From NCBI RefSeq assembly GCF_028368855.1, contig NZ_JAQNCY010000010.1, forward strand, positions 62,001 to 126,000: 64,000 nt of DNA, written 5' to 3'. Both the position numbers and the translations under genes were made by a program. The notes beneath the pieces are model-generated. The model did no database searches and had not been told where the DNA came from. It saw only the letters and a list, made by a program, of their open reading frames with translations. This document shows, in pieces, positions 59,945 through 64,000 of the stretch (position 1 is the stretch's first letter; each line of letters starts with the position of its first letter). Source of the DNA: Leisingera sp. SS27. GTDB taxonomy: Bacteria > Pseudomonadota > Alphaproteobacteria > Rhodobacterales > Rhodobacteraceae.

Positions 59945-60868
59945 ATGAATTCCCACCAACTTGCGGTTTTCCGCGAAGTCATGAAGACCGGCTCTGTCAG
60001 CCAGGCGGCCCGCAACCTGCACCGCACCCAGCCGGCCATCAGCGCTGCCATCAAGACTCTGGAAGAGGAACTGGGCCTCACGCTGTTCCTGCGCGAAGGC
60101 CGCCGTTTGGTTCCGGTGCCTGAGGCGCAGTACCTGATGGAAGAGGCAACGGAGATTCTGGCGCGGATGGAGACCGCGCAACAGAACCTCGCCAACATGC
60201 GCGACCGGGTGCAGGGCTCAATACGGATCGTGGCTATGCCAGGCCCGTCGACCTTTCTGCTTCCGGATTTCATCAGCCGCTTCGTGGCAGGCAAACCCGA
60301 GGTGCGGGTGACGCTGGCGACGCGCTCTTCGCCGCAGGTGCGCAGTCTGGTGGCAGCCGGGAGCTTTGACATCGGCTTCTGCGACATGACCCGGTTCCGC
60401 GGCGACCGCAAGCTGTATACGGCGGAGGAGCTGCCCAGCAACTGTCTGTGCGCAGTGCCCGCCAGCCATCCGCTGGTCGGCCGCCGTGTGATCACCGCCA
60501 CCGATCTGAACGGCCAGCCGATGGGCGCGCTGCAGCCGGACCACAACACCTACCAGGCCACCTCACAGGCCTTTCTGGCAGCCGGCTCCGAGTTCAACCT
60601 GCGTTATGATGCGCAGTATTTCCTGCCGCTGTTCCACTTCATCGCCGCGGGGCAGGCCTGTGCTGTTGTCGACGTGCTGAGCGCCGAGAGCTACCGGCGC
60701 AGCAATGCGGGAGAGGAGCGGATCCGGTTTCTGCCGTTTGAGCCGGCGATTCCCTTTGGCTATTCCATTCTGACACCCAGTGAGCGTCCGCTGTCACAGC
60801 TTGCGGCGAGTTTCGCCGTAGCCTGGCGCGGCTACGTGGCAGATCTGCTGGCGCAGCGTTTTGAATAG
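59945..60868 (+). CDS. LysR-family transcriptional regulator
   Basis: A 307-residue LysR regulator: helix-turn-helix HQLAVFREVMKTGSVSQAARNLHRTQPAISAAIKTLEEELG, then the effector-binding domain with SIRIVAMPGPSTFLLPDFISRF. The start ATG at 59945 follows GAGGACAG. It is divergent from the TAXI-TRAP-DadA-racemase operon and is its likely regulator. Confidence 0.9.
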   Translation: MNSHQLAVFREVMKTGSVSQAARNLHRTQPAISAAIKTLEEELGLTLFLREGRRLVPVPEAQYLMEEATEILARMETAQQNLANMRDRVQGSIRIVAMPGPSTFLLPDFISRFVAGKPEVRVTLATRSSPQVRSLVAAGSFDIGFCDMTRFRGDRKLYTAEELPSNCLCAVPASHPLVGRRVITATDLNGQPMGALQPDHNTYQATSQAFLAAGSEFNLRYDAQYFLPLFHFIAAGQACAVVDVLSAESYRRSNAGEERIRFLPFEPAIPFGYSILTPSERPLSQLAASFAVAWRGYVADLLAQRFE

Positions 60869-60975
60869 GACACTGTTTTTAAGCGATTTTCTGACACTTC
60901 AGCAGTGACTTGCCAACAGCCGCAAAGCGAAGCTGTGGCGTGGCGGAATTTTGCCTTCACATTTATCTACATTAT

Positions 60976-60983
60976 TGTATACA
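60976..60983. promoter_or_regulatory. short palindrome upstream of the ThDP enzyme gene
   Basis: TGTATACA, within ATTGTATACAG, lies 63 bases upstream of the ThDP gene start. It resembles the ATTGTGTACACAG site in front of the GntR gene at 18379-18388, so a GntR-type repressor may act here. Confidence 0.3.
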
Positions 60984-61045
60984 GTTTGGAGTGCAAACTC
61001 CGGGCTCTCCCCGGGCAGGTTTCATGCAGGCTTTGGGAGGTTCCA

Positions 61046-62737
61046 ATGAAGAACACGATGAATGGCGCAGAGGCTATGGTGCGCGCGCTTGAGGCGCATG
61101 GGGTCACCCATATCTTCGGCCTTTGCGGCGACACCACGCTGCCTTTTTACGATGCGATGAACCGGCTGGAGCATGGCATCACCCATATCCTCACCCGCGA
61201 TGAGCGCAGCGCGGCCTATATGGCCGACGGGTTTTCCCGCGTGACCGGCCGGGTGGGGGTCTGCGAGGGTCCGTCCGGCGGCGGCGCCACATATATTCTC
61301 CCGGGGCTGATCGAGGCCAACGAAAGCTCCTATGCGGTGCTGGCGATCACCACCGACATTTCCGTGGGCTCCTACGGAAAATACCCGCTGACCGAGGTCA
61401 ACCAGGAGGTCCTGATGGGGCCGCTGACCAAATTCAACACGGTCATCAAGCGCGCCGACCACATCCCGCGCATGGTGCGCCAGGCGTTCCGGGCAATGAC
61501 CACCGGCCGCTCGGGCTCGGCGCATCTGGGGCTGCCCTATGACATCCAGTATGATGATGTTCAGGCCGATGACATCTGGGGCGACCCCAAGCATCAAAGC
61601 TATCCCGCCTACCGCTCGGCACCGGAACCCGGCGCGGCAGAGGCCGCAGCTGAAGCCATCCTGTCCGCAAAATCGCCGCTGATCGTCTGCGGCGGCGGCG
61701 TGGTGATCTCGGGCGCGATGGAGGAGCTGGGCAGGCTTGCCTCCCGCCTCGACATTGCTGTGGGCACCTCGATCTCCGGCAAGGGATCGCTGGCCGATAC
61801 GCATCCGCAATCGCTGGGGGTTGTCGGCTCCAACGGCGGCACCGACGAGACTTGGGAGATGATGGAGGGCGCCGATCTGGTTGTCTTTATGGGCTGCCGC
61901 GCCGGGTCCACCACCACCTCGCGCTGGGAAGCGCCGAAATCCGGCCAGCGCATCGTGCATTTCGACAATGATCCGATGGTGATCGGTGCCAACTACCCGA
62001 CCGAGGTCGGTGTGGTGGCAGACCTGAAGCTCAGCTTGCAGGCGGTGAACGCCTATCTGGATGGCCGCGAGGGCAACCTGCCGGGTTTCGGTGCTGCTTC
62101 GAAAATCGCCGACATCAAGCAGCGCAAGTTCGCCAAGTTCGAGGAGCTGGCACACAGCAAGACCGACCAGGTGCTGCCGGAGCAGATCATTCATGCGCTG
62201 AACCAGAACCTGCCCGAGGATGCCATCGTGGTGTCCGACCCTGGCACCAGCTGCCCCTATTACAACGCTTATTCACAGCAGAAACACCCGGGGCGCCAGT
62301 ATATCACCAACCGCGCGCATGGCGCCCTGGGCTATTCGCTGTCGGCGTCGCTCGGCGCCTGGTTCGGGCGGCCCGGAGCCAAGGTCGTGGGGATGATGGG
62401 CGACGGCTCCTTCAACTTTACCTGCGGCGAGCTGGAGACCGTGGTGCGCTGTAATGCGCCGATCACCTATGTGGTGTTCTCCAACGCCAACTTTGGCTGG
62501 ATCAAGGCGAGCCAGCGGGACGATTGCGGCAAGCGGTACTACAATGTGGACTTCAACCGCACCAACCACGCCGCTGTGGCGGAAGCGTTCGGGGTCAAGA
62601 CCTGGCGGGTAGAGCGACCGGAAGATCTGGACGACGCCATCAAGGAGGCCTTTGCCCACGACGGCCCGACCCTGATTGACGTGGTCTGCCAGGCGCTGGA
62701 GGATTCCGCCGCCCCGGTCCGGCGCTGGATGGGCTGA
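61046..62737 (+). CDS. thiamine-diphosphate-dependent enzyme (acetolactate synthase-like), substrate unknown
   Basis: A 563-residue ThDP enzyme with the three-domain acetolactate synthase layout. The catalytic Glu is in LTRDERSAAYMADGFSR, the ThDP motif is GDGSFNFTCGELETVVR followed by NANFGW, and a central domain has CGGGVVISGAMEELG. No regulatory-subunit gene is present, and the sequence differs from true acetolactate synthases and from sulfoacetaldehyde acetyltransferase. It may carry out decarboxylation or carboligation of a 2-keto acid. I start at ATG 61046 after GGGAGG; a longer frame upstream includes the promoter and is rejected. It is followed after 116 bases by a PLP enzyme. Confidence 0.85.
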   Translation: MKNTMNGAEAMVRALEAHGVTHIFGLCGDTTLPFYDAMNRLEHGITHILTRDERSAAYMADGFSRVTGRVGVCEGPSGGGATYILPGLIEANESSYAVLAITTDISVGSYGKYPLTEVNQEVLMGPLTKFNTVIKRADHIPRMVRQAFRAMTTGRSGSAHLGLPYDIQYDDVQADDIWGDPKHQSYPAYRSAPEPGAAEAAAEAILSAKSPLIVCGGGVVISGAMEELGRLASRLDIAVGTSISGKGSLADTHPQSLGVVGSNGGTDETWEMMEGADLVVFMGCRAGSTTTSRWEAPKSGQRIVHFDNDPMVIGANYPTEVGVVADLKLSLQAVNAYLDGREGNLPGFGAASKIADIKQRKFAKFEELAHSKTDQVLPEQIIHALNQNLPEDAIVVSDPGTSCPYYNAYSQQKHPGRQYITNRAHGALGYSLSASLGAWFGRPGAKVVGMMGDGSFNFTCGELETVVRCNAPITYVVFSNANFGWIKASQRDDCGKRYYNVDFNRTNHAAVAEAFGVKTWRVERPEDLDDAIKEAFAHDGPTLIDVVCQALEDSAAPVRRWMG

Positions 62738-62761
62738 GGCCATTCAAATCAGATGAAGCAG

Positions 62762-62790
62762 AAGGCCGGGAACGTCACGTTTCCGGCCTT
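62762..62790 (+). terminator. hairpin between the ThDP and PLP enzyme genes
   Basis: AAGGCCGGGAACGT (62762-62775) pairs with ACGTTTCCGGCCTT (62777-62790), with one G-U pair and the apex closing around ACGTCACGT. A weak T/C run (GTCTC) follows, so read-through is possible. Confidence 0.6.
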
Positions 62791-62853
62791 GTCTCATTTG
62801 CGGGACGCCCGCTATGAATTCATCCAACCCGAACTCAGGAAAGGCGCCCGCAA

Positions 62854-63969
62854 ATGGATACCCCCAATGTCCCCAAACCCGGCGCCATGCTGCATTTGCG
62901 CGGCAACACGCTGTCCGAAGGTGATCCGGTTGCGCTGCCGCTGACGCAAAGCTCCATGTACCACCTGCCGGGCGACTGGACTGGCGGCCCCAGTTATGGC
63001 CGGGTGGACAATGCAACCTGGGAGCATCTGGAGCATGTGCTGGGCTACCTGGAAGACGCGCCAACGCTGGCCTTTCCGTCGGGCATGGCCGCAATCTCGG
63101 CCTCGCTGTTTGCAACACTCAGGGTTGGGTCCAGGATTCTGATCCCGTCGGACGGGTATTACGTCACCCGGCGCCTCAGTGAGAGGTTTCTGCAGAACCT
63201 TGGCGTTTCTGTTGAGCAGCGCCCGACCACCGCTTTTGCTGAAGGCGGGTTTGAAGGCTTTGACGTGGTATTTGCGGAAACCCCGTCGAATCCCGGCCTG
63301 GACCTTTGCGATCTGCGCGCAATTGCAGGTGCAGTGCACGCAGCAGACGGCATTCTCATTGTCGACAACACAACTATGACCCCGCTGGGTCAGCGCCCGC
63401 TGGAGCTGGGCGCTGATGTGGTTGTGGCATCCGACACTAAGGCACCGGGCGGGCATTCGGATGTGCTGATGGGGCATCTTGCCACCCGCAACGAAGACAT
63501 CCTGCAAGCCGCGCGCGAGTGGCGCCAGTTCGGCGGCAGCATCCCCGGCCCGCAGGAGGCCTGGCTGGCGCACCGCGGGCTGGAGACGCTGGAGCTGCGT
63601 TTTGAGCGGATGTGCAGCACCGCCGAGGTGCTGGCCGAACGGCTGGCGGCGCATCCGCTGGTGCAGGCGATCCGCTTTCCGGGGTTGAAGTCCGATCCCT
63701 CGCATAAGCTGGCGAAACAGCAGATGGCGCGGTTCGGTTTCCTGATCTCGATCACGCTGGACAGCGCGGAACAGGCCGATGCTTTCATCAACACCTGCCC
63801 GCTGATCCGCTCCGCAACGTCGTTTGGCGGGGTGCATACCTCAGCTGAGCGCCGCGCCCGCTGGGGTGATGCCGTGGCGCCGGGCTTTATCCGCATCTCA
63901 GTTGGTACTGAGCCGGCAGAGGAATTGTGGAGTGCTATGGCCGCGTCTCTGGACGCTCTGCTGGAATAG
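62854..63969 (+). CDS. cystathionine gamma-lyase/synthase-family PLP enzyme
   Basis: A 371-residue trans-sulfuration-family enzyme. It has LPLTQSSMYHLPGDWTGGPSYGRVDNATWEHLE at the N-terminus (ThDP-neighbour side), PSGMAAISASLFATLR, ETPSNPGLDLCDL, DNTTMTP and the PLP Lys196 in SDTKAPGGHSD. It is slightly shorter than typical 380-400-residue members. It could cleave C-S or C-N bonds of an amino acid, giving a keto acid for the ThDP enzyme upstream. The start follows AGGAAAGG. About 30 bases of window follow its stop, with nothing recognisable. Confidence 0.85.
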   Translation: MDTPNVPKPGAMLHLRGNTLSEGDPVALPLTQSSMYHLPGDWTGGPSYGRVDNATWEHLEHVLGYLEDAPTLAFPSGMAAISASLFATLRVGSRILIPSDGYYVTRRLSERFLQNLGVSVEQRPTTAFAEGGFEGFDVVFAETPSNPGLDLCDLRAIAGAVHAADGILIVDNTTMTPLGQRPLELGADVVVASDTKAPGGHSDVLMGHLATRNEDILQAAREWRQFGGSIPGPQEAWLAHRGLETLELRFERMCSTAEVLAERLAAHPLVQAIRFPGLKSDPSHKLAKQQMARFGFLISITLDSAEQADAFINTCPLIRSATSFGGVHTSAERRARWGDAVAPGFIRISVGTEPAEELWSAMAASLDALLE

Positions 63970-64000
63970 CAAAGCCTCAACCGCCGCAGCGAAAATGGGT

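Noticed and set aside
61046-62737. Acetolactate synthase (ilvB) or sulfoacetaldehyde acetyltransferase (xsc)
   Set aside because: There is no small-subunit gene, and the sequence around the active site and N-terminus differs from what I know of either; left unassigned.
1-64000. CRISPR arrays, tRNA or rRNA genes, transposases
   Set aside because: No direct-repeat array, no cloverleaf-like segment with a conserved T-loop and no transposase motif was recognised on reading; a covariance-model search would be decisive.

Overview
The window looks like part of a large repABC-type plasmid or chromid of a marine alphaproteobacterium of the Roseobacter group (Rhodobacterales, Leisingera/Phaeobacter/Ruegeria-like). 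The reasons are the high GC content, the complete repA-repB-repC partition/replication operon at about 5.6-9.1 kb, and gene content typical of that group: TAXI/TRAP uptake, trimethylamine methyltransferase (MttB)-like proteins, an HpbD-like betaine epimerase, Rieske betaine demethylases and Na+-NQR. The genus is inferred, not proven.

Layout. (1) 1-3.9 kb: a leftward, translationally coupled histidine-utilisation operon hutI-hutH-hutG-hutU; hutU runs off the left edge. (2) 4.0-9.5 kb: an MFS exporter with a histidine-rich tail, then repC, repB and repA with a candidate counter-transcribed RNA between repB and repC. Three copies of the palindrome TTGTCAGCTGACAA are probable parS centromere sites: one lies across the repC stop codon, one in the following intergenic region and one inside the hutI coding sequence. 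(3) 9.5-25.9 kb: a catabolic island with a non-pyrrolysine MttB homologue, an HpbD-like enolase-superfamily enzyme, two SDRs, a GntR-headed operon (DapA-family lyase, aldehyde dehydrogenase, DAO-family oxidase), AraC and LysR regulators, a Rieske oxygenase with an aldehyde dehydrogenase, an MDR dehydrogenase and a second MR/MLE enzyme. It reads as a route from a proline- or hydroxyproline-type betaine to central metabolism. (4) 26.3-36.6 kb: the complete nqrABCDEF operon, followed after a short accessory stretch (YceI, MarR, an Imm21-like protein, a CBS protein) by the NQR maturation genes apbE and nqrM.

(5) 36.6-39.7 kb: an orphan NodT-type outer-membrane lipoprotein and an aldehyde dehydrogenase. 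(6) 40-49.6 kb: a four-gene coupled cassette (hydantoinase/oxoprolinase A and B, a HisC-like aminotransferase, a maleate isomerase/Asp-Glu racemase-family enzyme) facing a second MttB homologue with an MmgE/PrpD protein and a LysR regulator. (7) 49.7-50.3 kb: an AbrB-Doc toxin-antitoxin pair. (8) 50.5-59.8 kb: leftward genes for a dimethylglycine/sarcosine dehydrogenase-like protein, a class V aminotransferase, and a coupled operon TAXI binding protein - fused TRAP permease - D-amino-acid dehydrogenase - racemase. (9) 59.9-64 kb: a LysR regulator, a thiamine-diphosphate enzyme and a cystathionine-lyase-family PLP enzyme.

Taken together, the replicon appears specialised for uptake, epimerisation/racemisation, demethylation and oxidation of N-methylated or D-configured amino acids, and it carries its own sodium-pumping NADH dehydrogenase. 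Substrates are inferred from families and neighbours; none is proven by sequence alone. No tRNA, rRNA, CRISPR array or transposase was recognised.
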